This document shows positions 32,721 through 42,122 of a stretch of DNA of 46,154 bases, one piece after another. Positions within the stretch are counted from its first letter, which is position 1, and every line of letters starts with the position of its first letter. The notes under the pieces were generated by a model. It was given only the letters and a program-made list of their open reading frames with translations, had not been told where the DNA came from and made no database searches. The DNA is from Chrysiogenes arsenatis DSM 11915. Lineage in GTDB: Bacteria > Chrysiogenota > Chrysiogenetes > Chrysiogenales > Chrysiogenaceae. Position numbers and translations under genes: made by a program. The DNA lies in the NCBI RefSeq assembly GCF_000469585.1, contig NZ_AWNK01000010.1:18325-64478 (forward strand). The letters run 5' to 3'.

Positions 32721-32831
32721 GTGCGACAGCGCTTACAGCAGGGTAACCCGTGGGAACATCTGGTGTCGGAAGGGGTTGCTACGTATTTAAAGGCATCTGG
32801 ATTCAGCGAAATATTGCGCCAGATGGGGTAA
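32721..32831 (+). pseudogene. Possible remnant of a nucleotidyltransferase-like gene
   Basis: A 36-codon frame reads VRQRLQQGNPWEHLVSEGVATYLKASG before a stop. This resembles the C-terminal pattern (IRxRLxxG...LVPxxVxxYI) of nicotinate-nucleotide adenylyltransferases. Upstream it is interrupted by a stop and there is no catalytic N-terminus, so it is at best a decayed fragment. The match is short. Confidence 0.25.
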
Positions 32832-33111
32832 GCGTGGAGCAGCCAAGGAAGAGAAGGAAAAGATCGATTTCTCCTTTGCTCATGCTTTTTCCCCTTGAAA
32901 CATACGGCCGAAAAACCCAATATTCATACGTGCTCAGCACGAAACGTCGAGACGAGAGAAGGGGTGTTTATTGCGTAGCAAGTGCCCTTCGCCTCACGTT
33001 GATCGGGCTGGTTTCATCATCGTAAAAGCGGTGCGCTGAGAAGTAACGATAGCACCCATGCAGGTCGGCATATAACCGACCGATGCAAACCGGCCCACTT
33101 ATTATTCTTGA

Positions 33112-33163
33112 GCCCACCTGTCTTGATCCTGCGCACATGGTAAGGATCGAAAAACAGGTGGGC
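33112..33163 (+). terminator. Long hairpin upstream of the kinase gene
   Basis: GCCCACCTGT (33112-33121) pairs with ACAGGTGGGC (33154-33163), and an inner GATCCT/AGGATC extends the structure. TTTCGCTTTT follows. It is either a terminator for upstream transcription or a leader structure of the kinase mRNA. Confidence 0.6.
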
Positions 33164-33230
33164 TTTCGCTTTTGTTGCTTCTGTGGCATAACATTCCGGC
33201 AAGAAATTCTACTATTAGGAGGCTCTGCGG

Positions 33231-34229
33231 ATGAAACAGTACCATGTATATGGCATTGGTAATGCCCTCGTTGATTACGAATTTTCGATAGATGATGCGG
33301 CGCTGACTGCGATTGATGTTGCCAAAGGGGTGATGACTCTCGTTGATCGGGAGCGGCAGGATTTTCTGATATCCCGCCTTGGTGGACAGGAGCACAAAAG
33401 GGCATGTGGTGGCTCCGCAGCGAACACGATTATCGGAGTGGCGCAATTTGGCGGTAAAGCGTACTACTCATGTCGCGTGGCGAACGATGAGTCGGGCGAT
33501 TTTTACTATAAAGATCTCAAGTCGCATGGTGTTGACACGAATCTTGGTTTGGCCAATCGCCCTGAAGGGGTTACTGGAAAATGTTTGGTTCTGGTGACGC
33601 CTGATGCCGAACGGACGATGAACACCTATCTTGGTATTACGGCGGAGTTATGTTGTGACGAAGTCGAGCCGGACGCTATTTCCCGTTCTGAATATCTCTA
33701 TATGGAAGGATATCTTTCGGCATCGCCCAGTGGAAAATTGGCAGTACTGGAAGCGAAAAAAATCGCCCAGCAGCATGGTGTTAAAACCGCATTAACGTTT
33801 TCCGATCCGAACATGGTGCAGTTTTTTGGCGCAGTCTTGCAAGAATTTGTGGGCGATGGCATTGATATGTTGTTTTGTAATGACAAAGAAGCGCTGCTCT
33901 ACACGAAAACTGATACCGTTGCCGGTGCCGCTGAGCAGTTAAAGAAAATCGCTACGAACTTTGCTATTACAATGGGAGCGCATGGAGCAGTTATCTGGGA
34001 TGGCACTACACTGCACAAAATCCCTGCTTTTCCCGTGAAAGCGGTTGATACCAACGGTGCGGGCGATATTTTTGCGGGTGCCTATTTGTATGCGATTACC
34101 CACGGTTATACGCAGGTGCAAGCGGGAACATTTGCGTCTCTCGCGGCCTCTCGCCTTGTAACCCGTTTTGGCCCGCGCTTGGGCGGAGCTGATGTGGTTG
34201 AGGTTTTACGGCAACTCCCCGCGCGGTAA
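33231..34229 (+). CDS. PfkB-family kinase, probably adenosine kinase
   Basis: A 332-residue ribokinase-like kinase. The N-terminal GIGNALVDYEFSIDD, the CGGSAANTIIGVAQFGG block (PfkB signature 1 region) and DTNGAGDIFAGAYLY near residues 273-287 (signature 2, with catalytic base Asp279) are clear. The general form and sequence are those of bacterial adenosine-kinase-like members, which make AMP from adenosine. A fructose or ribose substrate cannot be excluded. GGAGG precedes the ATG. Confidence 0.85.
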   Translation: MKQYHVYGIGNALVDYEFSIDDAALTAIDVAKGVMTLVDRERQDFLISRLGGQEHKRACGGSAANTIIGVAQFGGKAYYSCRVANDESGDFYYKDLKSHGVDTNLGLANRPEGVTGKCLVLVTPDAERTMNTYLGITAELCCDEVEPDAISRSEYLYMEGYLSASPSGKLAVLEAKKIAQQHGVKTALTFSDPNMVQFFGAVLQEFVGDGIDMLFCNDKEALLYTKTDTVAGAAEQLKKIATNFAITMGAHGAVIWDGTTLHKIPAFPVKAVDTNGAGDIFAGAYLYAITHGYTQVQAGTFASLAASRLVTRFGPRLGGADVVEVLRQLPAR

Positions 34230-34236
34230 GCTTACC
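34225..34236. repeat. 12-bp palindrome across two convergent stop codons
   Basis: GGTAAGCTTACC is a perfect palindrome. Its halves hold the TAA of the kinase gene (34227-34229) and the TAA of the MFS gene (34232-34234 on the minus strand), with only two bases between the genes. Confidence 0.7.
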
Positions 34237-35554
34237 TCTGAATTGAATCTGTTTCGTTTCCATTCAGAGGCGGTTGCGATCCTAGTACCGCCTCTGAAGT
34301 GCTTTCTTGATCATCGCTGGAGTCTTCCGTTTCCAAATATGTGCGGGGATCCATCTCCGCTGCAATGGTTGACGTACGCGTTACTGGTACAAACAGTCCG
34401 CGTTCGTCTTCAGGAACGGGTTCGTCAAGGTGGATTCTCCATTTAATAAACAATGCCAATCCGCAAAGCACGATAGCCAGCATGACAGGATAGCCACGGC
34501 TTCCTAATATCGACATAACAATACCTGCCATGAAGGGGCCGATGGAGGCCCCGATACCGTTCAACATCAAAAGGCCGCGTGTGCCATCAAGTATCTGACT
34601 CGCATCGAGCCGGTCGTGAGTTTGCGCTACACTGATTGCATACAGGGAAAAAGAAAACCCACCGTAGAGTAATGCGACTACCATAAAGGCGGCCATCGAA
34701 ATGGCGTGCAATATGAGGAGTAGAAGCACGAATACGGCGGCACAGATGGCAATCCAAAAGAGTATCTGACGGCGATCGCGGTTATCCGAAAGCTTCCCAA
34801 GTGGCCATTGCAGCAGCGCTCCTCCAAACACCGCAAAAGAGATAAACGTCACCACATGAGTTTCGCTGAAGCCGAGTCCATGCGCAAACACCGCCGCCAT
34901 TCCCCAAAAAGACCCTGTGATTAACCCTGAGAGCAACGAACCCACTGCGCCAACGGGTGCGGCATGAAACAGCGACTTGAGGGGGAAACTGCTTGATTCC
35001 ATTGGGGTTGGCTGCGTAGTGCGGGTCAGAGCGACAGGCATCAGCCCCAGGGAAAAAAGGATGGAGACAAGTGCGAATGAGGCGAGTGAGCCCGGCCCGT
35101 AGATCAATACGCCAAATTGTCCGACCCCAAGTGCCAGTAGGCTAATGGTCATGTAGATGCCAAAGATCTGCGAGCGTTGCTGCGTTATTTGCTCGTTGAG
35201 CCAACTTTCCATAACCATATAGAGCCCGACGAGACTGATTCCATTGAGAATGCGCAATCCCCACCAAACGTAAGGATCAACAACTAAACCATGCAGGAGG
35301 GCAACAACCGAAGAAATAGCTGCCATAACGGCAAAAGTGCGCACGTAACCGACCCGACGAATGATTTTCGGGCACAAAAGAGAACCGGCAATGTACCCGA
35401 TAAAAAATGCTGACATGATTATGCCTATTGCAGCTTCGGAAAATCCTTCTTCGCTGCCGCGCAGCCCTAAAAGCGTTCCCAGCAGGCCTGAGCCAATAAG
35501 GAGGATTCCCATGCCGGATAAAAGAGAACTGATAGAAAAAATATAATGCAACAC
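34232..35554 (-). CDS. MFS transporter, YcaD-like
   Basis: About 440 residues with twelve hydrophobic helices and a long central loop. The N-terminus (FSISSLLSGMGILLIGSGLLGTLLGLR) and the motifs GYIAGSLLCPKIIRRVGYVR and WLNEQITQQRSQIFGIYM match the YcaD-like MFS branch, whose substrate is unknown. The last 65 residues are an acidic, soluble tail (EPVPEDERG... EDSSDDQESTSE), unusual for the family. GTG 35554 follows AGGA and gives the usual N-terminus; GTG 35584 is a longer alternative. It is convergent with the kinase gene. Confidence 0.85.
   Translation of the reverse strand: MLHYIFSISSLLSGMGILLIGSGLLGTLLGLRGSEEGFSEAAIGIIMSAFFIGYIAGSLLCPKIIRRVGYVRTFAVMAAISSVVALLHGLVVDPYVWWGLRILNGISLVGLYMVMESWLNEQITQQRSQIFGIYMTISLLALGVGQFGVLIYGPGSLASFALVSILFSLGLMPVALTRTTQPTPMESSSFPLKSLFHAAPVGAVGSLLSGLITGSFWGMAAVFAHGLGFSETHVVTFISFAVFGGALLQWPLGKLSDNRDRRQILFWIAICAAVFVLLLLILHAISMAAFMVVALLYGGFSFSLYAISVAQTHDRLDASQILDGTRGLLMLNGIGASIGPFMAGIVMSILGSRGYPVMLAIVLCGLALFIKWRIHLDEPVPEDERGLFVPVTRTSTIAAEMDPRTYLETEDSSDDQESTSEAVLGSQPPLNGNETDSIQR
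34265..34296. repeat. 10-bp inverted repeat inside the MFS C-terminal coding region
   Basis: CAGAGGCGGT (34265-34274) pairs perfectly with ACCGCCTCTG (34287-34296). It lies 35 bp past the kinase stop and could fold in the 3' end of either mRNA. No T-run follows. Confidence 0.5.
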
Positions 35555-35728
35555 GGTATGTTCCTGACGGGTAGTATGGTTCACGTATTACTCAAGGCGG
35601 TAGGCAGTGGTGCCGAGTGGCCTTCTTCATCGATTGCCAAACGTGTAGCACAGCTCTTGGTGTCGTGCCACCCAAATCACAACTTTTCGCATTCGGTACT
35701 TTTTGATGGAAGCGGTTGTTTTGCTTGC

Positions 35729-35757
35729 TTGACAATAGAAACCCATCTCCATATAAT
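35729..35757 (+). promoter_or_regulatory. Consensus sigma-70 promoter of the rpmH operon
   Basis: TTGACA (35729-35734), an exact 17 bp spacer and TATAAT (35752-35757): a full-consensus promoter, as expected for ribosomal protein genes. The leader to rpmH is about 95 nt. I see no DnaA-box cluster, and dnaA is not adjacent. Confidence 0.9.
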
Positions 35758-35858
35758 GCCGCGGTTTTTGTGAATCGTCCCGAGAAATGAAAAACAACGG
35801 TAGGTAGCGATTCGCCTGGAAGTAAAATTTTTATTATTTTTTAAGGAGATACAGTAAC

Positions 35859-36002
35859 ATGCAACAAAGAACATTCCGCCCAAACAATCGGAGAAAAGTA
35901 GTAAAGCAGGGATTCCGTGCCCGTATGGCGACCGCCAATGGCCGTCGCGTACTTTCACGCAGAAGAGCAAAAGGGAGAGCTGTCCTCGCGGCCAGTGCAT
36001 AA
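35859..36002 (+). CDS. rpmH: 50S ribosomal protein L34
   Basis: A 47-residue L34: [20 protein letters not shown], then [18 protein letters not shown] and a short tail. The very basic composition and the pattern RTxxPxxRRR...HGFRxRMxTxxGRxVLxxRRxKGR are diagnostic. GlyPhe follows Gln in place of the usual His-Gly-Phe. AAGGAG lies 10 bases before the ATG. It overlaps the start of rnpA by eight bases, so translation is coupled. Confidence 0.97.
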   Translation: MQQRTFRPNNRRKVVKQGFRARMATANGRRVLSRRRAKGRAVLAASA

Positions 36003-36339
36003 TGCGAGTTACCCCCGCCAGCTGCGCTTTACTCGTTCATCCGAGTTTCAGCAAGTGTATCGCGGGGGGAAAGCGTTTCATGGGCGGTGTTTTGTGCTGA
36101 TTTGTCGCGAAAGCTCCCATGTGCAAGTTGGCGTTGTCGCCAGCAAAAAGGTTGGCAATGCGGTCGTGCGTAATCGCATGAAACGGCTGATGCGAGAGGC
36201 TTTTCGGCTGAATCGGGTCGCTTTTCAGCGTAACGCCGCCATTGTTATCGCGGCACGTCCGCCAGCGGCACAAGTGGCTGGAGCTGATGCGATTGATGAG
36301 ATAACCCAATTATTCCGCAAGGCTAGTCTTCTGGATTAG
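35995..36339 (+). CDS. rnpA: Ribonuclease P protein component
   Basis: A 114-residue basic protein. Family landmarks are [22 protein letters not shown] near the N-terminus, [29 protein letters not shown] (the RNR motif) in the centre and IVIAARPPA toward the end. It binds the catalytic RNase P RNA and helps mature tRNA 5' ends. No ATG is present near the family start; GTG at 35995, within the rpmH tail, is the best choice. The ORF opens further upstream within rpmH, but that part is not protein-like. Confidence 0.93.
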   Translation: MHNASYPRQLRFTRSSEFQQVYRGGKAFHGRCFVLICRESSHVQVGVVASKKVGNAVVRNRMKRLMREAFRLNRVAFQRNAAIVIAARPPAAQVAGADAIDEITQLFRKASLLD

Positions 36340-36368
36340 CCTTTTATTGTTTTGTGCTAAAGGGTGCC

Positions 36369-36611
36369 ATGAAATACCTAGCGATTTGGATTGTACAATT
36401 TTACCGTTATGTGATTTCGCCACTGAAACCACCATCGTGTCGCTTTCTTCCCACCTGTAGTGAATATTCTTTGGAATCATTCCGGCGTTTTGGTTTTATG
36501 CGGGGTAGCTATCTGACCGCGCGTCGCATTCTGCGCTGCCACCCTTTTCATCCGGGCGGAGTTGATATTGTTCCCGAAAAAATGGAGGTCTTCCGATGGA
36601 TAAAAAAATGA
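36369..36611 (+). CDS. yidD: Membrane protein insertion efficiency factor YidD
   Basis: An 80-residue protein with the diagnostic [31 protein letters not shown] and [13 protein letters not shown] segments, including conserved Cys residues. It helps YidC-dependent insertion of inner membrane proteins. AAAGGG precedes ATG 36369; an ATG at 36354 is in frame but adds an unusual tail. It overlaps yidC by 16 bp. Confidence 0.95.
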   Translation: MKYLAIWIVQFYRYVISPLKPPSCRFLPTCSEYSLESFRRFGFMRGSYLTARRILRCHPFHPGGVDIVPEKMEVFRWIKK

Positions 36612-38161
36612 TTTTGGCGCTGGTGCTATCAATTATCGTATTGATTGGCTGGCAGATTCTCATCGTTGAGCCACAGTTTGAAGAACATCAGCGTCAGCTT
36701 GCGCAGAGTCAAGCTGCTGAAGCTGCCAATATGCCTGCGGCTGAAGAAGTGCCAATGGCCAACATCCCTTCGACCACGCTTCCGGCGACCCCTTCTGCGG
36801 TGCCCATGGAGATGGCCGCGACAATGGCGGCGGATGAATTTGTTGTATTTGAAACGGATGGTGCACGACTCACGTTCAGCCTTGCCGGTGCTGCGGTCAC
36901 TTCAATTCAGCTTACTGAACACCTTGCTGATGGTACGGGTGGAGAGCTAGTGGAAATGCTTCATCCGCGCCAGGCGGCGTTCACTACACTCGTAGCGGGT
37001 CATCTTTCCAGTATGAATCTTGAGCGGCAGCGTTTTGAGGTTGTTGGGCGCTCGGCTGATGCCATTGCTTTTCAAACAATTCTTCCCGATGGCGCAATCC
37101 TTCAAAAGACCTATCACTTTCCTCGTCTGAGTGAAATGAAAATACAGTACCGTGTTGAGGGCGAGAGCGCATCGGGATTGCTATCGACTATCACCACGCT
37201 TCCATCTGCGGTTATTACTAACGTAAAAACGGACACGTTTTCGTATGCGGGTATGGTGCATAAGACGCTTGATTCTGGTTTGCAAAAAGTTGGTAGTTAT
37301 GAAGATGTAAAAGCAATACAGGATATCCCGAATGCGCAATTTGCTGGAACCATGGATAAATTCTTTTTGCTGGCATTCTTGCCACAACAGGGGGAAGTAT
37401 TCCGTATTTTCCCGGGCAACACGGTTCAGGCAGGTGGTTTAATTACTTCTATCGACCGTGATGTAATCGTCTTTTATGGTCCGAAAGAGAAGTCACTGCT
37501 CCAGCGTTACGCTGGTTTAGAGATGGACAAAAGTATCGACTATGGTTGGTTTGGTTTTATTGCTGCGCCGCTTATGAGTCTGATTCACTGGTTTTACGCG
37601 CTGACGGGGAATTATGGGGTGGCGATCATTTTGTTAACCGTGGTGATTAAAATCGTATTTTTTCCGCTGACGCACAAATCATATAAGGCAATGAAGAAGA
37701 TCAGCAAGCTGCAGCCTGAAATGAAAAAGCTGCGCGAAAAGTTCAAAAATGACCCGCAAAAAATGAATGCCGCCGTTATGGAATTGTATAAAACCAATAA
37801 GGCGAATCCGATGAGCGGCTGTCTGCCTATCTTAGTGCAAATTCCGGTATTTTTTGCGCTGTATCAAAGTCTGTTGAATGCGATAGAATTGCGGCATGCT
37901 CCTTTTGCACTCTGGATTCAGGACTTGAGTGCTGCCGATCCCTATTATATAACACCGGTAATTATGGGCGCGACGATGTTCTTGCAGCAGAAACTCACCC
38001 CGTCAGCGATGGATCCAACGCAGCAGAAAATCATGCTGGCGCTTCCCGTCGTGTTTACTTTCTTGTTCTTCGGGTTCCCTGCGGGGCTTATTCTTTACTG
38101 GATTGTGAACAACGTGCTTTCGATAGCGCAGCAGTACTATATTAACAAAAAAGCCGACTGA
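36596..38161 (+). CDS. yidC: Membrane protein insertase YidC
   Basis: A 521-residue insertase of the Gram-negative type. An N-terminal membrane helix ([18 protein letters not shown]) is followed by a Pro/Ala-rich linker and a large periplasmic beta domain (about 80-320). The five-helix core begins near residue 325 ([64 protein letters not shown]). The positively charged [22 protein letters not shown] loop and [21 protein letters not shown] fit the family. It inserts proteins alone or with SecYEG. GGAGG precedes the ATG. Confidence 0.97.
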   Translation: MDKKMILALVLSIIVLIGWQILIVEPQFEEHQRQLAQSQAAEAANMPAAEEVPMANIPSTTLPATPSAVPMEMAATMAADEFVVFETDGARLTFSLAGAAVTSIQLTEHLADGTGGELVEMLHPRQAAFTTLVAGHLSSMNLERQRFEVVGRSADAIAFQTILPDGAILQKTYHFPRLSEMKIQYRVEGESASGLLSTITTLPSAVITNVKTDTFSYAGMVHKTLDSGLQKVGSYEDVKAIQDIPNAQFAGTMDKFFLLAFLPQQGEVFRIFPGNTVQAGGLITSIDRDVIVFYGPKEKSLLQRYAGLEMDKSIDYGWFGFIAAPLMSLIHWFYALTGNYGVAIILLTVVIKIVFFPLTHKSYKAMKKISKLQPEMKKLREKFKNDPQKMNAAVMELYKTNKANPMSGCLPILVQIPVFFALYQSLLNAIELRHAPFALWIQDLSAADPYYITPVIMGATMFLQQKLTPSAMDPTQQKIMLALPVVFTFLFFGFPAGLILYWIVNNVLSIAQQYYINKKAD

Positions 38162-38183
38162 GAGAAACAAGGAGTACGAACGA

Positions 38184-38909
38184 ATGAAAGTGGTAGAAGT
38201 TGAAGGAAAATCGGTGGAAGAAGCTACCGAAGCGGCGCTAGAAAGACTCGGAGTAAGCCGCGACAAGGTCGTTATCGACATTCTGGAAGAGGGAGCCAAG
38301 GGGCTTTTTGGTTTAATCGGGAATCGGCCAGCGCGTGTTAAAGTGTCATACTCACCAACGCATGGCAAAGCAGAAGAAGCAAAAAATTATCTTCAGCATT
38401 TAGTTACAGCTATGGGTGTTGACGTTTCCCGCATCGACATTGAAGCTCTTGAAGAATCAGGCGAATGGAAGCTGCACATTAAGTCGACCGACGACACCGT
38501 ACTCCGTTTTCATAATGGTGAAGTGCTCGAATCGCTGGCGTTTATTATTTCACGCCTCGTGAACCGCTCTGGTGACGATGTGGTTCGCCTAGCGATTGAC
38601 TCGAACAACTTCTGGGAAGAGAGCGAGCTCGAGTTGCAGCGCTACGCCCTTGAATGCGCCACACGTGCTCAAGCTGAGCAGCATACCGTGGCACTGCGCC
38701 CGATGACGTCGCGCGAGCGTAAAATTATTCATGTGGCGCTGAAGGATATTGAAGGAATCAAAACGGTTTCAAGTGGCGAAGGGCATCGTCGCCGCGTCAT
38801 TGTTGTACCAGAAGGCGCTGATCGTCGCTACCGCTCGCGTGGTCCGCGTGATGGTGAAAGTCGTGGCGAGTATCGCCCGCGTCGTAGCCAAGAAAACGAC
38901 GGAGAGTAG
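38184..38909 (+). CDS. jag: RNA-binding protein Jag/KhpB
   Basis: A 241-residue RNA-binding protein. The N-terminal Jag-N domain (residues 1-50, [35 protein letters not shown]) is followed by a KH domain (about 80-150) with a degenerate loop ([20 protein letters not shown]). An R3H domain (about 150-215) carries [20 protein letters not shown]. The tail is Arg-rich. It is encoded in the yidC operon in many phyla and works with KhpA as a post-transcriptional regulator elsewhere; no khpA is in this window. It is 22 bp after yidC with an AAGGAG site. Confidence 0.95.
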   Translation: MKVVEVEGKSVEEATEAALERLGVSRDKVVIDILEEGAKGLFGLIGNRPARVKVSYSPTHGKAEEAKNYLQHLVTAMGVDVSRIDIEALEESGEWKLHIKSTDDTVLRFHNGEVLESLAFIISRLVNRSGDDVVRLAIDSNNFWEESELELQRYALECATRAQAEQHTVALRPMTSRERKIIHVALKDIEGIKTVSSGEGHRRRVIVVPEGADRRYRSRGPRDGESRGEYRPRRSQENDGE

Positions 38910-38911
38910 CC

Positions 38912-39556
38912 ATGAAATTTTTTATTGATACCGCCAATCGTACGGAAATTCGTGAAGCGAATAGTTGGGGATTGCTGGATGGCGTCACTACAAATCCTAG
39001 CTTAATGGCGAAAGAAAAAGGGAATGCGATTGATATTCTGCGCGAAATCTGCCGTGAAGTTCCCGGCCCAGTCAGTGCCGAAGTCAACGCTACCGATTAT
39101 GCTGGCATGCTGAGCGAAGCAACTGAACTGGCGAAAATCGGTGACAATATCGTGATCAAGTTGCCGCTGACGCTTGATGGTTTGAAGGCCACGCGCTCGT
39201 TGAGCGAAAAAGGGATCAAGACAAATGTTACCCTTTGTTTTAGTGCGAATCAGGCGTTGATGGCTGCGAAAGCGGGCGCGACGTACGTCAGCCCATTTGT
39301 TGGCCGCCTTGATGATATTGGTACGGTTGGGATGGATTTAATTGCCCAAGTGCGGGCGATCTACGATAACTATGGCTATGAAACAGAGATTATCGTCGCT
39401 TCTGTCCGCTCGCCACTGCACGTCACCGACGCGGCATTAGCGGGCGCTGATATTGCAACGATCCCCTTTAAGGTGCTTGGGCAACTCGTCAATCACCCGT
39501 TAACCGATCGTGGTATTGAGGCGTTTCTGGCCGACTACGCTCGTTCACAGCAATAA
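38912..39556 (+). CDS. Transaldolase / fructose-6-phosphate aldolase-like (short type)
   Basis: A 214-residue class I aldolase of the short transaldolase family. The N-terminal [31 protein letters not shown], the Schiff-base Lys in VIKLPLT, and [37 protein letters not shown] are diagnostic. It either exchanges C3 units in the pentose phosphate pathway or cleaves fructose 6-phosphate; the two activities cannot be separated from sequence alone. It starts three bases after jag, so it probably shares the operon. Confidence 0.95.
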   Translation: MKFFIDTANRTEIREANSWGLLDGVTTNPSLMAKEKGNAIDILREICREVPGPVSAEVNATDYAGMLSEATELAKIGDNIVIKLPLTLDGLKATRSLSEKGIKTNVTLCFSANQALMAAKAGATYVSPFVGRLDDIGTVGMDLIAQVRAIYDNYGYETEIIVASVRSPLHVTDAALAGADIATIPFKVLGQLVNHPLTDRGIEAFLADYARSQQ

Positions 39557-39605
39557 TACTGTTGTAAGCGCATCTTGCGCCTGCTTGTGTAAGGAAGCTG
39601 ACACG

Positions 39606-39634
39606 TAAACCCTCATAAATAAAATGAGGGTTTA
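39606..39634 (+). terminator. Terminator of the rpmH operon
   Basis: A hairpin TAAACCCTCAT / ATGAGGGTTTA with a 7-base loop lies about 50 bp after the transaldolase gene, followed by T-rich sequence. Confidence 0.8.
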
Positions 39635-39728
39635 TCTTTAATGGGTCAAATTATTATTTTCACTTTATTTAATAGTAATATGATAAGAAATATTTTTGTT
39701 AAATTTACTGTGTAAATAGAATTCATGG

Positions 39729-39757
39729 TTGACGATTTTAAAACAATTTTTTATACA
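39729..39757 (+). promoter_or_regulatory. Candidate promoter of the IclR operon
   Basis: TTGACG (39729-39734), a 17 bp spacer and TATACA (39752-39757) within a notably AT-rich stretch. The mRNA leader would be about 88 nt. Confidence 0.6.
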
Positions 39758-39851
39758 TGTGCTACTGCTTTTGTTGCGAGTGATTCCTCGGTGTGAGTGC
39801 CATGTGATCACGCTACAAAAGTGCTTTTATTACTTACAACAGGAATGCGTT

Positions 39852-40646
39852 ATGGTTATGCCTCGAAAAAAAACCGACTATACTGTTCAATCCGTGTCTC
39901 ATGCGCTCGATATTCTGGAAGAGTTCTGCCTGAATCGCGAGCCAGAAATGGGAGTTACTGAGCTTTCAAAAAAGCTAGAACTCCATAAAAACAATGTCTT
40001 TCGGCTCCTTGCAACGCTTGAATCGCGTGGGTACATTGAGCAGAATCAGGCAAATGGGAACTATCGCCTTGGGCTGCGCTCATTGGAACTTGGGCAGGTG
40101 TTTATCCGGCAGCTTGGCCTGGTGAAGCAAGCCCGCTCTGTGCTTGAAGAGGCTTCGCGCGAGTGCAATGAGTCTATTTATCTTGGTGTTCTGCGTGACT
40201 CTAACGTTGTCTATCTTGATATGGTAGAAACGACGCATCCTGTTCGCGTTGTGCCGCGCGTTGGCAGTATTGTGCCAGCATATTGCACGGCCATTGGAAA
40301 GGCTCAGATGGCGCACGATAGCACTGACGAGATCGCGCGTATTCTCAGTAAGTGCAAGCTTACGAAATGGACGCCCAAAACCATGGATAGTATGCCGGAT
40401 ATTTTGGAAGAGATTAAGCGGTGCGGCGAACGCGGCTACTCGCTTGACGACGAAGAGTACCAAGCCGGCGTCATCTGTGTTGGCGTCAGCGTGCGTGATT
40501 ACACAAATACCGCCGTTGCGGGAATTAGCGTGACCGGCCCTGTGCAACGCATGTCCAGTGAGCGGATTGAGAAGGAAATCATCCCGCTCGTAACGCGTGC
40601 TGGTCGCGAGATTTCGCGTCGCCTTGGGTCTGTCTACTACGATTAA
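39852..40646 (+). CDS. IclR-family transcriptional regulator
   Basis: A 264-residue regulator. The N-terminal winged helix (about 10-75) reads VSHALDILEEFCLNREPEMGVTELSKKL then HKNNVFRLLATLESRGYIEQ. The effector-binding domain (about 85-262) has LGVLRDSNVVYLDMVETTHPVRVVPRVGSIVPAYCTAIGKAQMA and a final VAGISVTGPVQRMS block. IclR proteins usually control adjacent catabolic genes in response to a small carboxylate; the next two genes are good candidates. ATG 39852 has AGGA upstream; the open frame begins earlier (39729) without support. Confidence 0.92.
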   Translation: MVMPRKKTDYTVQSVSHALDILEEFCLNREPEMGVTELSKKLELHKNNVFRLLATLESRGYIEQNQANGNYRLGLRSLELGQVFIRQLGLVKQARSVLEEASRECNESIYLGVLRDSNVVYLDMVETTHPVRVVPRVGSIVPAYCTAIGKAQMAHDSTDEIARILSKCKLTKWTPKTMDSMPDILEEIKRCGERGYSLDDEEYQAGVICVGVSVRDYTNTAVAGISVTGPVQRMSSERIEKEIIPLVTRAGREISRRLGSVYYD

Positions 40647-40664
40647 CAAAGAGGAACCCCTTTC

Positions 40665-41330
40665 ATGTATTATGCCTATTGGATGAATCAGACTACTTTT
40701 ACACCCGGTAAAATACTGTGCGTGGCGCGTAACTATCGTGATCACGCCAAGGAAATGGGGAGTGATGCTCCTTCTGAACCTGTTTTTTTTCTGAAGCCAT
40801 GCACGTCGATAGTGCCTGATCCGTCGAAGGCGATTATTCCGTCATGGACGAACGATTTCCAGCATGAAATAGAATTGGTTGTGCGTATTGGGCGCATGTG
40901 TCGTAATTGCACTGCAGCAGAGGCGGTGTCCGCTATTGATGGCGTGGCCGTTGGTATCGACTTTACTGCTCGTGATATGCAGCAGCGTCGCAAGCAAGCT
41001 GGCATGCCGTGGGAGCAGGCCAAAGCTTTCGATGGCGCTTGCCTCCTTTCTCCCTTTGTTGGAGCCGATGCGCTTGACTTGAGTGCGCTTGACCTTGATC
41101 TCTCGGTCAATGGCGTTGTGCGCCAGCAGGGAAATTCGAGCCAGATGGTGCATGATATTCCAGCGCTGATCGCGGCTGCCAGCCGCTACTTTACTCTTGA
41201 AGAAAACGACTTGATTATGACGGGAACGCCCGCCGGTGTTGGTCGATTGGAGCATGGAGATCGCGTTGTCGCCACTATTGCCGGTGTTGGTGCGCTGGAT
41301 TTTGCGGTAGTGGACGAAGGTGCGGTGTGA
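40665..41330 (+). CDS. Fumarylacetoacetate hydrolase-family protein
   Basis: A 221-residue member of the FAH superfamily. ILCVARNYRDHAKEMG at the N-terminus, PVFFLKPCTSIV, the metal-ligand region FQHEIELVVRIG, VGIDFTARDMQQRRKQAGMPWEQAKAFDGACLLSPFV and MTGTPAGVGRLEHGD are diagnostic. Members are hydrolases, decarboxylases or tautomerases of beta-keto acids; the FAHD1 branch acts on oxaloacetate. It starts 19 bp after the IclR gene and overlaps the nitrilase-family gene by one base. Confidence 0.9.
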   Translation: MYYAYWMNQTTFTPGKILCVARNYRDHAKEMGSDAPSEPVFFLKPCTSIVPDPSKAIIPSWTNDFQHEIELVVRIGRMCRNCTAAEAVSAIDGVAVGIDFTARDMQQRRKQAGMPWEQAKAFDGACLLSPFVGADALDLSALDLDLSVNGVVRQQGNSSQMVHDIPALIAAASRYFTLEENDLIMTGTPAGVGRLEHGDRVVATIAGVGALDFAVVDEGAV

Positions 41331-42100
41331 TGATTCGCCTTGCCATTTATCAAATGGATGTCGTTACCGCTGATCCTCGGGCGAATTATGAAAAAGTTGC
41401 CGCAACATTGGCGCGTACGCCATGCGATGTGCTGGTGTTGCCTGAATTGTGGAGTACGGGCTACTGTAATAAGGAATTCGCTGAGCTTGCTCCCGAGTGC
41501 GACGCAATAGAGGCAAAACTTGCCGCGCTTTCATCGCAGTATCATTGCACTATCATCGGTACGATGCTCCAGCAGCGCGGGAGTGCGATATATAATCACC
41601 TCACCGTCTGGAATAAAGGGACGCTTGAGCTTGTTTATGACAAGATCCACCTTTTTACCCTGTTGCGTGAAGAGAAATACCTGACTCCCGGTGGAGCAAT
41701 CGCGCTGAGTGACACAGGAGTTCTGGGCGCGTATGGCGTTGGCATATGTTACGATCTACGCTTTCCTGAAATGTTCCGCGCCCTTTCTACAAATGGTGCC
41801 GGTGCGCTCTTCTTGCCGAGCCAGTGGCCGCTGGCGCGTGTCGATCATTTTCGCGCCCTTTGTATTGCCCGTGCGATTGAGAATCAGGCATATTTTATCA
41901 GCTGCAATAATGTTGGCAGCCTCCATGAGAATATGCAGTTTGCCGGCAACTCGATGGTGATTGATCCGTGGGGCAATGTGCTTGCGGAAGGGAGTCGCAA
42001 TCATGAAGAGGTGCTCTGCGTCGAAATTGATCCCACGAAAAGCAGTGAAGTGCGTCGGATCATTCCGGTATTTCGCGACCGTCGTCCCGAATGCTACTGA
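41330..42100 (+). CDS. Carbon-nitrogen hydrolase (nitrilase superfamily)
   Basis: A 256-residue amidase. The catalytic triad is Glu39 (VLPELWSTGY), Lys105 (YDKIHLF) and Cys140 (GICYDLRFPE). The branch resembles YafV/Nit2 omega-amidases, which hydrolyse the amides of 2-oxo acids such as oxoglutaramate. The start ATG 41330 overlaps the TGA of the preceding gene (TGATG). Substrate is inferred from family, not from sequence detail. Confidence 0.9.
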   Translation: MIRLAIYQMDVVTADPRANYEKVAATLARTPCDVLVLPELWSTGYCNKEFAELAPECDAIEAKLAALSSQYHCTIIGTMLQQRGSAIYNHLTVWNKGTLELVYDKIHLFTLLREEKYLTPGGAIALSDTGVLGAYGVGICYDLRFPEMFRALSTNGAGALFLPSQWPLARVDHFRALCIARAIENQAYFISCNNVGSLHENMQFAGNSMVIDPWGNVLAEGSRNHEEVLCVEIDPTKSSEVRRIIPVFRDRRPECY

Positions 42101-42122
42101 TGGAATCAGCGAATATTTTCCA

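Larger units (their letters stand above)
32682..33230. other. Long intergenic region with gene remnant and hairpins
   Basis: 549 bp without an intact gene. It holds a short remnant described separately (32721-32831), a small hairpin GGTCGG/CCGACC (33063-33081) and a larger hairpin (33112-33163) just before the sugar/nucleoside kinase gene. The base composition and lack of frames suggest decayed sequence. Confidence 0.5.

Noticed and set aside
35585-35858. Replication origin near rpmH
   Set aside because: rpmH is often near dnaA/oriC, but no DnaA-box cluster or dnaA gene is visible here.
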